This document shows, one piece after another, positions 25,243-33,112 of a DNA stretch of 64,000 bases. Both the position numbers and the translations under genes were made by a program. Source of the stretch: Desulfobacter sp. (GTDB taxonomy: Bacteria; Desulfobacterota; Desulfobacteria; Desulfobacterales; Desulfobacteraceae); NCBI GenBank assembly GCA_028768525.1, contig CP054837.1, positions 2,885,001-2,949,000 of the forward strand, given 5' to 3'. The notes beneath the pieces are model-generated. The model made no database searches, was not told the DNA's origin, and saw only the letters and a program-made list of their open reading frames with translations. The number at the start of each line of letters is the position of its first letter. Position 1 is the first letter of the stretch.

Positions 25243-26280
25243 CTATAGATGCTTGCCCAGTTGACCGCAGCCCGCAGAAACAGACCGGCCTTTGCTCCAC
25301 CGTTTAATGACAAATACCCCTTTTTGAGTAAGGATATCGGCAAATTCATGCATATCCTCATCACAGGGGGAGTCATGGGCAAATGCCTCTATGGGATTGT
25401 AGGGAATAAGGTTGAGGCGGACGGGCAGGGGGTGGATGAACTCAGCCAGTTTCCGGGCGTCTTCAGGAGCATCGTTCACCCCTTTGATCAGTATATATTC
25501 AAAAAGAAATACCCCCCGTTTGGGAAGGGGATAGTTCATCAGGCTCTCTTTCAGTTCCGACAGGGGCCACCGGTTGTTCACGGGCATGAGTTTTGACCGG
25601 ACAGCATCATCCGGCCCGTTGACGGATATGGCCAGGCGGATATTGGGCAGGTCCATGGCGGCCAGCCGCTCTATGCCCGGCACCAGGCCGGCCGTAGAGA
25701 TGGTGATGTGGCGCAGGGCAATGTCAAAGCCCTTCTGGGCGTTGATCACCTTCACCGCCGTCATCACCGCATCAAAATTATCAAAGGGTTCGCCCATGCC
25801 CATGAAGACGATATTCTTGATATCATGGCCCAGGGTGTGCCGGGCGTTCCAGACCTGGCCCACGATCTCCGATACGGTGAGGCTGCGCTTGAACCCCAGC
25901 TTTGCCGTTTCGCAGAATGCGCAGCCCATTTTGCAGCCCACCTGGCTGGAAACACAGAGGGTGTTGTGACGGGTCATGGGAATAATGACGGATTCAACCT
26001 TGAGGCCGTCGGAGAGCCGGGTGATGAATTTGGTCAGGTTCTCTTCTTCAAAGGTTTTGACCACCTCTCCGGGCTCAACGCACAATATGCCCGCCAGCGC
26101 CCTGGCAAGTTTCGGGGAGCCTTTAAATTCCGGGGCAGACAATACATCGGGATGGCCCTGTTTGAACACTTCCCTGTAAATGGCTTCGGCATGGAACAGG
26201 CCTTTGCCGAATCTTTCTTTCAATATATGGTGCAGCCCCTCCAGGGGAAGGGCAAGTAGATCTAATCTTTCATTTTCCAT
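25243..26280 (-). CDS. rlmN: 23S rRNA / tRNA adenine C2-methyltransferase RlmN
   Basis: A 345-residue radical-SAM enzyme that methylates A2503 of 23S rRNA and A37 of some tRNAs. The [4Fe-4S]-SAM motif is CKMGCAFC, preceded by TLCVSSQVG, whose Cys corresponds to the conserved Cys118 of E. coli. GEPFDN (SAM-binding), HITISTAGLVPGI and the methyl-carrying Cys near the C-terminus (SAGCGQL) are all present. The usual RGxDIxAACGQL reads KGRSVSAGCGQL here, a mild variation that keeps the Cys. Cfr-type resistance was considered, but the overall pattern fits RlmN. It heads a minus-strand group with the haem GGDEF gene. Confidence 0.93.
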   Translation of the reverse strand: MENERLDLLALPLEGLHHILKERFGKGLFHAEAIYREVFKQGHPDVLSAPEFKGSPKLARALAGILCVEPGEVVKTFEEENLTKFITRLSDGLKVESVIIPMTRHNTLCVSSQVGCKMGCAFCETAKLGFKRSLTVSEIVGQVWNARHTLGHDIKNIVFMGMGEPFDNFDAVMTAVKVINAQKGFDIALRHITISTAGLVPGIERLAAMDLPNIRLAISVNGPDDAVRSKLMPVNNRWPLSELKESLMNYPLPKRGVFLFEYILIKGVNDAPEDARKLAEFIHPLPVRLNLIPYNPIEAFAHDSPCDEDMHEFADILTQKGVFVIKRWSKGRSVSAGCGQLGKHL

Positions 26281-26395
26281 GCCCTCTTATATCATAAAAC
26301 CAAGGGTATCGCACTTAAAGTTCGGATGCCCGCCCCGTTATTTTAAACACACTACAGAGCCGGCCATCCACATGGCATGATGATTACCGGCCATA

Positions 26396-27028
26396 TTATC
26401 CGGTCTTTTCACCTTCTTTGGGCGCTTTACCGAACAGGCGCCCCAAAGCGGCAAAGAGCTTTTTAATCCCCTTCCAGATTTTGGGCAGCAGCCAGAGGGC
26501 CAGCAGGATAAAGACAACCAAAAGCCCCAGGAAAACCAGAGGATAATTCAGGGCCGTCCAGATCCCGCCGATCACGGCCACATCCTCCACCACGGATGCC
26601 GTCCAGTTGGAAAAGGGTTCAGGCGATGCATTGATGATCAGCCGGGTCCCGGCCTTGGTAAAGTGGCTGCCCGCAGCCATTCCCCCGCCCATGATTCCTG
26701 CGGCAACCGCCACAGCCGGGTTCACATCCCCCACGGCGCCGGCGGCCAGCATCACGCCGGCCGGAATCCGGATAAAGGTATGGATGGTGTCCCATCCCGT
26801 GTCCACCCCCGGGGTCTTGTCCGCAAAAAATTCGGCCATATACATGAATCCGGCGGCGCCGATAACCAGGGGATTCATGAGCACTTCAAGGGACTGGGGC
26901 AGGACAATATTCTCCGTTGCCCCCAAAAGGCCCAGTACCAGGACCGTGGCATAAAGGTTGATCCCGCTTGCCCAGCCGGCCCCCATGGTGATAGCGATGG
27001 TCTTTACGATCTGTTCATAATCTTCCAT
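26396..27028 (-). CDS. DUF4126 family membrane protein
   Basis: A 210-residue integral membrane protein with several hydrophobic stretches (INLYATVLVLGLLGATENIV; PLVIGAAGFMYMAEFFADKTPGVD; AVAVAAGIMGGGMAAGSHFTKAG; PLVFLGLLVVFILLALWLLP). The GWASGINLYATV and FADKTPGVDTGWDTIHTFIRIPAG segments are typical of DUF4126 proteins, whose role is unknown. The C-terminus is basic and cytoplasmic. The start follows an AAGGAGG ribosome site. No operon partner is obvious; rlmN lies downstream on the same strand after 115 bases. Confidence 0.87.
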   Translation of the reverse strand: MEDYEQIVKTIAITMGAGWASGINLYATVLVLGLLGATENIVLPQSLEVLMNPLVIGAAGFMYMAEFFADKTPGVDTGWDTIHTFIRIPAGVMLAAGAVGDVNPAVAVAAGIMGGGMAAGSHFTKAGTRLIINASPEPFSNWTASVVEDVAVIGGIWTALNYPLVFLGLLVVFILLALWLLPKIWKGIKKLFAALGRLFGKAPKEGEKTG

Positions 27029-27150
27029 AGATCCTCCTTGGATTCATCAACAATGCCCGGCTGAAAACCTCAGCTTTCCGTTCAGACACTTAAATAAATA
27101 TACACCGGAACCCGCAGAAAAATCATAGTTATTTTATAATTTCCAGATTT

Positions 27151-27657
27151 TTATCTTCCTGTTTGATATTCATTCCCCACGATTTTATTCACACAGGCAG
27201 CACTGCGGTTAAACTCATACATCGCCGTTGAGGCTGAAACAGCAACATTAAGACTTCCAACCTCGCCAATCTGCTTTATGGTTATAATATGATCGCAGTT
27301 CTCCATGAATCGGGGACCAAGACCGCATTTTTCATTTCCAATAATGATAGCCGCATAATCCGGAAATAAAAATTCGTCCAGAAAAACCGAATTTTCCGCA
27401 ATCTCAACGGCAATGGACTTGTAGTTGTTGTCTGTGCACCACTTCAAAGCATCGAATGGGTCGGGTATGTGGAGAATCTTGCACTGATTTTCCAGTTTTC
27501 TGGAAAACGCCTGGGTCCCTTTTTTAAATGTCCATGGATGATCCAGGCCGGTGAATATGACTTCCGCCCCGCCATAAGCAACATGGCTCCTCAAAATCAT
27601 CCCCACATTTTGAGGGCTTTTAAGACCGTTCAGAATTGTACAGAATTTAGTTTTCAT
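27151..27657 (-). CDS. TrmH/SpoU-family RNA 2'-O-methyltransferase
   Basis: A 168-residue SPOUT methyltransferase of minimal length. Motif 1 is LNGLKSPQNVGMILRSHVAYGG (with the catalytic Asn/Arg region), motif 2 is AAIIIGNEKCGLGPRFME and motif 3 is IGEVGSLNVAVSASTAMYEF, which forms the trefoil-knot SAM site. The usual motif 2 is IGxExxG and motif 3 is SLNVSVAxxI, both well matched. The RNA target (tRNA Gm18 or an rRNA site) cannot be decided. ATG at 27657 is used; a GTG 12 bases upstream is possible. The gene is more AT-rich than its neighbours. Confidence 0.88.
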   Translation of the reverse strand: MKTKFCTILNGLKSPQNVGMILRSHVAYGGAEVIFTGLDHPWTFKKGTQAFSRKLENQCKILHIPDPFDALKWCTDNNYKSIAVEIAENSVFLDEFLFPDYAAIIIGNEKCGLGPRFMENCDHIITIKQIGEVGSLNVAVSASTAMYEFNRSAACVNKIVGNEYQTGR

Positions 27658-27928
27658 ATCAAGACTCACAACCCAGCCAACCTAAAGGCTGAAAATGTTA
27701 ACGCCAATACAGCCGTCCTGAAACTCCCGCTTTGGTTACCCGGAAATAACTGGAATTATCCTGATCCATGACCGGAATTCAAGAAGAAAAATATTGCCCC
27801 GGAAATATGATATGAGCCCAATTTATCTAAATGTGTGAGTCTTATAGGGATAATCCATTGAACTGCCCCCCGCAACCTGCTACCATGCCTCTCGATTCTA
27901 TTGGCCTCTAACTAAAAAGGAGAAACCG

Positions 27929-28750
27929 ATGTCTGAATACGAATTCTACCGGGTTGAAAAAAAAGGCGCCGTGGCCTGGGTATTCCTGAACCGCCCCGAA
28001 AAGAAAAACGCCATGGGGCCGGCGGCATGGAAGGAACCCATTGAGATATTTGCCGACCTTGACCGGGACGACGAAATCCGGGCCATTGTCATTGCAGGCG
28101 AAGGCCCCTGCTTTTCAGCCGGCATCGACCTTGTGGGCATGATGCCGGAAATCCCCGAACTCATGGAAGCCGACCAGAAGGGCGGGATTAAGTGGCAGCT
28201 GCTGCCAAAAATCAAAAAGCTGCAGGACGGGATAAGCTGCATCGAATGGTGCAAAAAACCCGTGATCGCCGCCATCCACGGCCATTGTATCGGGGCCGGC
28301 CTGGATATGGCGACGGCCTGTGATATCAGGCTCTGCGCCGAAGATGCAGGATTCTGCCTGAAGGAAGCGGCCGTGGGATTCGTGGCCGATGTGGGCGTAC
28401 TCCAGCGCATCCCCCTCATCGTGGGCCAGGGGCATGCCAGGGAACTGGCTTTTTCCGCCAAAACCATCAACGCCCAGCGGGCCAAGGAAATCCTTCTGGT
28501 CAACGATGTTTTTCCGACCAAGGCGGCATTGTTTGAAGGGGCGCAGGCCCTTGCCCAGGAGATTGCGGACAATTCACCCATTGCGGTCCAGGCCTCCAAA
28601 GACGTACTCAACTACGGCGTGGGCAAAAGCATTGACGACGGCCTCAATTATGTGGCATCCGTCAGCACCAATATCGTGCCTTCCAATGATCTCACCGAAG
28701 CGGTGACTGCCTTCATGGAAAAACGCCCCCCCAAATTTACCGGTAAATAA
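27929..28750 (+). CDS. Crotonase-family enzyme, probable delta3,5-delta2,4-dienoyl-CoA isomerase
   Basis: A 273-residue enoyl-CoA hydratase/isomerase superfamily member. The oxyanion-hole segments are IAGEGPCFSAGIDL and HGHCIGAGLDMATACDIRL. The region KEAAVGFVADVGVLQRIP closely resembles the mammalian ECH1 active site, with a Glu and Asp that shuttle protons between the two double bonds. That places it as a dienoyl-CoA isomerase rather than a hydratase. It would allow beta-oxidation of fatty acids with odd-position double bonds, or serve a related dienoyl-CoA. It is monocistronic, with an AAAAAGGAG ribosome site upstream and a hairpin downstream. Confidence 0.85.
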   Translation: MSEYEFYRVEKKGAVAWVFLNRPEKKNAMGPAAWKEPIEIFADLDRDDEIRAIVIAGEGPCFSAGIDLVGMMPEIPELMEADQKGGIKWQLLPKIKKLQDGISCIEWCKKPVIAAIHGHCIGAGLDMATACDIRLCAEDAGFCLKEAAVGFVADVGVLQRIPLIVGQGHARELAFSAKTINAQRAKEILLVNDVFPTKAALFEGAQALAQEIADNSPIAVQASKDVLNYGVGKSIDDGLNYVASVSTNIVPSNDLTEAVTAFMEKRPPKFTGK

Positions 28751-28757
28751 ACCGGAT

Positions 28758-28779
28758 GCGCCCCGGCATTCCGGGGCGC
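28758..28779 (+). terminator. GC-rich hairpin after the dienoyl-CoA isomerase
   Basis: GCGCCCCGG (28758-28766) and CCGGGGCGC (28771-28779) form a perfect 9-bp stem with a CATT loop, eight bases after the stop codon. It is followed by CTTGCC rather than a clear T-run, so termination strength is uncertain. Confidence 0.65.
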
Positions 28780-28890
28780 CTTGCCCATTAACAAACCGTG
28801 TCCTGACCCCAAAAACACAATGCGAAATTATGAACTTTGGATTATCGCTATCCTCTGGTATTTATATGTTTTTTTAGGGTTCGATAATTA

Positions 28891-28919
28891 TTGACAAAAA
28901 AACACCACGGTGTGATAGT
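28891..28919 (+). promoter_or_regulatory. Sigma-70 promoter of the met operon with an operator-like palindrome in the spacer
   Basis: TTGACA at 28891-28896 is a perfect -35. A 17-base spacer leads to GATAGT at 28914-28919 as a partial -10. The spacer holds ACACC-AC-GGTGT (28902-28913), a palindrome where a repressor would block RNA polymerase. It lies 32 bases before the metY start at 28952. Confidence 0.65.
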
Positions 28920-28951
28920 CAAAATTTGCTTTTAATTTTGAGGTGAGGGTA

Positions 28952-30214
28952 ATGAGCAATAAGGATTTTTCGGACAATTTGGAATTTGAAACCCGGGCCA
29001 TCCATGAGGGCATTGACCGCAATGCCTGGGAAGGCGCGACCACAGTGCCCATTTACCAGTCTGCAGCCAATATCCACCCGACGGCAGAATCCCTGAGCCA
29101 AACCTTTGCCGGGCAGACCCAGGACCACATTTACATGCGGCTGTCCAACCCCACAAGCCGCCACCTGGAAAAGAAACTGGCCGTCCTGGAGTCCGGGAAA
29201 GCGGCCGTGGTGACCTCTTCGGGCATGGCCGCCATCAACAATGCCTGTCTCACCCTGCTTCGGGCCGGAGACGAACTGGTGGCCTCCTCCGCCCTGTTCA
29301 TGTCCACCTTCGGGCTGTTCACAAATATTTTCAGCAAATACGGGATCAAGGCACGCTTTGCCGATCCCACCAAGCCGGAGGAGGTGGCCGCCGCCATCAA
29401 TGGAAAGACCCGGTTTGTCTATATGGAAACCATCACCAACCCGGGCATGGAAATTCCCGACATTGCAAAGATTGCCGATATTGCCCACGACAACGGCATC
29501 CCGCTGCTGGTGGACAACACCCTGGCCTCTCCCTGGCTCTGCCGCCCGCTGGAACTGGGGGCGGACATTGTCATGCACTCCACCACCAAGTATTTTTCCG
29601 GCCACGGTGCCTCCCTGGGCGGGGTGGTGGTGGATGCCGGCCGCTTTGACTGGGAAACGGAGAAATTCTCAGATTTTGCCCCCTTTGCCGGAAAGGATTC
29701 TTCCCTGAGCTTTACCAACCGGATGTTCAAAGAATACCATGTCAACTTCGGCACCACCCCGGCCCCCTTCCACTCCTTTTTAACGGACATCGGCCTGTCC
29801 ACCCTGGGGGTGCGCATGGAACGCCACATGAAGAACGCCATGGCAGTCGCCCGGTTTTTAAATGCCCACCCCAGGGTCAGCTGGGTAAATTACCCGGGAT
29901 TTGAGGACCACCCCTGCCACGGGACGGCGGCAACACAGTTCAAGGGCAAGGGTTTCGGCTCCATGCTGGCCTTCGGCCTCAGGGACCAGGCCGCCTGTTT
30001 CAGCTTCATCGACAACCTGAAAATGATCCTGAACCTGGCCAACCTGGGAGACTGCAAAAGCCTGGTCATCCATCCCTATTCATCCCAGTATGTCAATTTT
30101 CCCCAGGAACAGAAGGACCGGCTGGCCGATCCCTGCCTCATCCGCTTCTCCACGGGAATCGAGCATCCCGACGATATCTGCAGGGACCTGAACCAGGCCT
30201 TGAACCATACCTGA
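28952..30214 (+). CDS. metY: O-acetylhomoserine sulfhydrylase (MetY-like)
   Basis: A PLP-dependent enzyme of 420 residues that makes homocysteine (or cysteine-like products) directly from O-acylhomoserine and sulfide. The PLP lysine is Lys213 in MHSTTKYFSGHG. Preceding motifs are SGMAAINNACLTLL, DNTLASPWLCRP and the substrate loop YMETITNPGMEI. The insertion after GGVVVDAGRFDW and the length favour MetY over the shorter MetZ, which uses O-succinylhomoserine, but the two are close. It is followed 36 bases later by metX, which makes the substrate, and then metW. ATG at 28952 is chosen over a GTG at 28943 because of GAGGTGAGG upstream. Confidence 0.85.
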   Translation: MSNKDFSDNLEFETRAIHEGIDRNAWEGATTVPIYQSAANIHPTAESLSQTFAGQTQDHIYMRLSNPTSRHLEKKLAVLESGKAAVVTSSGMAAINNACLTLLRAGDELVASSALFMSTFGLFTNIFSKYGIKARFADPTKPEEVAAAINGKTRFVYMETITNPGMEIPDIAKIADIAHDNGIPLLVDNTLASPWLCRPLELGADIVMHSTTKYFSGHGASLGGVVVDAGRFDWETEKFSDFAPFAGKDSSLSFTNRMFKEYHVNFGTTPAPFHSFLTDIGLSTLGVRMERHMKNAMAVARFLNAHPRVSWVNYPGFEDHPCHGTAATQFKGKGFGSMLAFGLRDQAACFSFIDNLKMILNLANLGDCKSLVIHPYSSQYVNFPQEQKDRLADPCLIRFSTGIEHPDDICRDLNQALNHT

Positions 30215-30250
30215 TAGGACCCCATCGGACAGAATTTATCGGACGCCAGC

Positions 30251-31411
30251 ATGAGCGAATATACAGGACAAGATCAGAGCGGTGCCACCGTGGGCATTGT
30301 TCAACGGCAGTATTTCACCTTTGCCGACAGCGCAAGGCCCATGGCCCTGGAAAGCGGGGCGTCCATCGGGCCGGTGACCCTTGCCTATGAAACCTGCGGC
30401 ACCCTGAACAAGGATAAATCCAATGTCATCCTGGTTCTCCACGCCCTCACCGGCGATGCCCACATGGCCGGATACTACTCCGCCGACGACCCCAAGCCGG
30501 GGTGGTGGGACATCATGGTGGGGCCGGGAAAGGCCATTGACACGGACAGGTATTTTGTCATCTGCTCCAACATCCTGGGATCCTGCATGGGCTCCACCGG
30601 CCCCGCCTCCGTAAACCCGGAAACCAACCGGCCCTTTGCCATGGACTTTCCCATGATCACCATAGGGGATATGGTCCGGGCCCAGAAGGCCCTCTTGGAC
30701 CACCTGGGCATTGACAGGCTCCTTTCGGCCATCGGCGGTTCCGTGGGCGGGATGCAGGTGCTGGAATGGGCGGTTCGGTATCCGGAGATGGTGAAATCGG
30801 CCATTCCCCTGGCAACCACCTGCCGCCATTCTGCCCTTTCCATTGCCTTTAACGAGGTGGCCCGCCAGTCCATCATGGCCGACCCCCATTGGAACAACGG
30901 CGACTACGACGATGAAAAGAAACCGGACATGGGCCTTGCCATCGCCCGGATGATCGGCCATATCACCTATCTGTCCGACGAATCCATGCGCCACAAGTTC
31001 GGCAGGCGGCTGCAGAACCGCAGCGCCCTGAAATTCGAGTTCGGGGCCGAGTTCCAGGTGGAATCCTATCTCCAGTACCAGGGCAATAAATTCATCGAGC
31101 GGTTTGACGCCAACTCATTTTTGTACATCACCAAGGCCGCCGATTATTTCGACCTGGCCAGGGAACACGGCAGGGGCTCTCTGGTCAAGGCCTTCTCAAA
31201 GGCACGGGCCAGATTTTTGGTGGCCTCCTACACCTCGGACTGGCTCTACCCCACCTACCAGTCCAAGGAGATGGTCAAGGCCATGAAAAAAAACAGCCTG
31301 GACGTCAGTTTCTGTGAAATCGACGCCCAATGGGGACATGACGCATTCCTGCTGCCTGACCAGCGGCTGAATACCCTGATTTCAGGATTTTTAAGGAGCG
31401 TGGCCCCATGA
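30251..31411 (+). CDS. metX: Homoserine O-acetyltransferase MetX
   Basis: A 386-residue alpha/beta-hydrolase-fold enzyme that transfers an acetyl (in some clades succinyl) group from acyl-CoA to homoserine, the first committed step of methionine synthesis. The nucleophile is Ser164 in GGSVGGMQVLEW (the usual motif is GGSMGGMQ). The oxyanion region is VILVLHALTGDAHMAG. The catalytic Asp and His are expected in SDWLYPTYQSKEMV and WGHDAFLLP, both present. The stop overlaps the start of metW (ATGA), giving translational coupling. Acetyl versus succinyl use cannot be decided by eye; pairing with a MetY-like enzyme favours acetyl. Confidence 0.94.
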   Translation: MSEYTGQDQSGATVGIVQRQYFTFADSARPMALESGASIGPVTLAYETCGTLNKDKSNVILVLHALTGDAHMAGYYSADDPKPGWWDIMVGPGKAIDTDRYFVICSNILGSCMGSTGPASVNPETNRPFAMDFPMITIGDMVRAQKALLDHLGIDRLLSAIGGSVGGMQVLEWAVRYPEMVKSAIPLATTCRHSALSIAFNEVARQSIMADPHWNNGDYDDEKKPDMGLAIARMIGHITYLSDESMRHKFGRRLQNRSALKFEFGAEFQVESYLQYQGNKFIERFDANSFLYITKAADYFDLAREHGRGSLVKAFSKARARFLVASYTSDWLYPTYQSKEMVKAMKKNSLDVSFCEIDAQWGHDAFLLPDQRLNTLISGFLRSVAP

Positions 31412-32019
31412 CGGCACCATTGAGATACGATCTAAAAATCATTGCCTCGTGGATTGATCCGGGATCCAGGGTACTGGGCCTGGGCTGCGGCGAGGGGGAC
31501 CTGCTCCACTGGCTGAAAACCCAAAAGCAGGTCATCGAACGGGGCATTGAACAAAAAGAGGAGCGGGTGGTCAAATGCATTGAAAAAGGGATTTCCGTCC
31601 TCCAGGGAGATATTAATGAAGAACTTGCGGACTACCCGGACAATGCCTTTGACTACGCCATCTGCTCCCAGACCCTGCAGCAGGTATATGATCCCTCAAC
31701 CCTGATCAGAGAGATGCTCAGGGTGGCCGGAAAATGCGTGGTCAGTTTTCCCAACTTCGGCCATATCAGTGTACGCTACCAGCTGGCCACCACCGGCCGG
31801 GCCCCGGTCACCCCGGAACTGCCCCATGAATGGCACAATACCCCCAATATCCGGGTGCTCAGCCTCAACGACTTTAAGGGGTTTGCCCGGCAGACCGGGT
31901 TTAAAATACTGAAACAGGCCGCCATCAATACCAAAAACCAGCACGCCGCAGGCAGGCGGGTCTATCTCCTGCCCAACCTTTTTGCCACCTACGGGATTTT
32001 TTTAATCGGAAAGGAATAG
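31408..32019 (+). CDS. metW: MetW methyltransferase-fold protein
   Basis: A 203-residue Rossmann-fold methyltransferase-like protein. The glycine-rich motif VLGLGCGEGDLLHWL is at about 23-37, an acidic loop follows (GIEQKEERVVKCIEKG), and DYAICSQTLQQVYDP is where the motif II residues lie. MetW genes are consistently cotranscribed with metX and are thought to assist homoserine acyltransferase; the chemical role is unclear. The segment FPNFGHISVRYQLATTGRAP is characteristic of MetW. It overlaps metX by four bases and lies four bases before nadA. Confidence 0.94.
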   Translation: MTAPLRYDLKIIASWIDPGSRVLGLGCGEGDLLHWLKTQKQVIERGIEQKEERVVKCIEKGISVLQGDINEELADYPDNAFDYAICSQTLQQVYDPSTLIREMLRVAGKCVVSFPNFGHISVRYQLATTGRAPVTPELPHEWHNTPNIRVLSLNDFKGFARQTGFKILKQAAINTKNQHAAGRRVYLLPNLFATYGIFLIGKE

Positions 32020-32023
32020 CACA

Positions 32024-33070
32024 ATGGATACGGATTTCGGAAACAGGGAAATCAAAAACAGAATTACCCAGATCAAACATGAACTGGGCAATGAACTGGT
32101 GATCCTCACCCACCACTTTCAGAGAAAGGATATTGTGGATCTGGGGGACCACCGGGGCGATTCCTTTGGGCTGGCCCGGCGGGCGGCCCGGGATGAAAAG
32201 GCAAAATACATCCTCTTCTGCGGAGTCCACTTCATGGCCGAAAGCGCCGCCATCCTGGCCAATGAAAACCAGATTGTCCAGATCCCGGACACCGGTGCCG
32301 GATGCTGGCTGGCGGAAATGGGCGAAGCCGGCAAAATTGAAACGGCTTGGCAGGAGGCCGCCGCCCTTTTGGGGGAGGGGGCCATGATGCCCGTGGCCTA
32401 TATCAATTCCAATGCGGCGGTCAAGGCTATGTGCGGGCGCCACGGCGGCACCGTATGCACAGCGGCCAATGCCGCCAGGGCCTTTGAGTGGGCCTTTGCG
32501 CAGCGGGGAAAAATTTTCTTTTTCCCGGACGAATACCTGGGCCGGAATACGGCTCTGGGCATGGACATTCCTGAAAGCAGCATCCTGGTGTGGGATCCGT
32601 CGCTCCCCCTGGGCGGCAATACCAAAGCAGATGTTCAAAAGGCAAAGGTGATTCTCTGGAACGGCCACTGCCAGGTCCACACCCGGTTTACCCCGGATCA
32701 AATCATGAACATCAGGAAAACGGCACCGGACGCCAGGGTGGTGGTTCACCCGGAGTGCAGCCATGAAGTAACCGCCCTGGCAGATGCCAGCGGTTCCACC
32801 AGTTTCATTGCCAGATATGTGGCCGAAGCCCCTGCCGATGCCACCATTGCCATCGGCACTGAAATCAATCTGATCACCCGGCTGGCTGCCGAATATCCGG
32901 ACAAACGCATCCTGCCCCTTTACGACGCCTTCTGCCCCCACATGCACCAGATCAATCTCAGAAACCTTCTCCACACCCTGGAAAACATTGGAAAGGCCAA
33001 TGTGGTAACCGTGGAAAACAGAATTAAAAAAGAGGCGTCCATCGGACTGGAAAACATGCTGAATTTATAA
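32024..33070 (+). CDS. nadA: Quinolinate synthase NadA
   Basis: A 348-residue [4Fe-4S] enzyme that condenses iminoaspartate (from NadB) with dihydroxyacetone phosphate to quinolinate in NAD synthesis. The candidate cluster cysteines are in LFCGVHFMAES, MCGRHGGTVCTAANA and HPECSHEV. Substrate-phosphate and active-site motifs (HHFQRKDIVDLGDHRGDSF, VIPxxYxN-like VAYINSNAAVKA, IGTEINLI) are all present. Length matches the family. It lies four bases after metW and is probably transcribed with the met genes. No nadB or nadC is in view. Confidence 0.95.
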   Translation: MDTDFGNREIKNRITQIKHELGNELVILTHHFQRKDIVDLGDHRGDSFGLARRAARDEKAKYILFCGVHFMAESAAILANENQIVQIPDTGAGCWLAEMGEAGKIETAWQEAAALLGEGAMMPVAYINSNAAVKAMCGRHGGTVCTAANAARAFEWAFAQRGKIFFFPDEYLGRNTALGMDIPESSILVWDPSLPLGGNTKADVQKAKVILWNGHCQVHTRFTPDQIMNIRKTAPDARVVVHPECSHEVTALADASGSTSFIARYVAEAPADATIAIGTEINLITRLAAEYPDKRILPLYDAFCPHMHQINLRNLLHTLENIGKANVVTVENRIKKEASIGLENMLNL

Positions 33071-33112
33071 TATCGCATCCAAATTCAGCACCGGCGCTTC
33101 AGGGAGATAATA

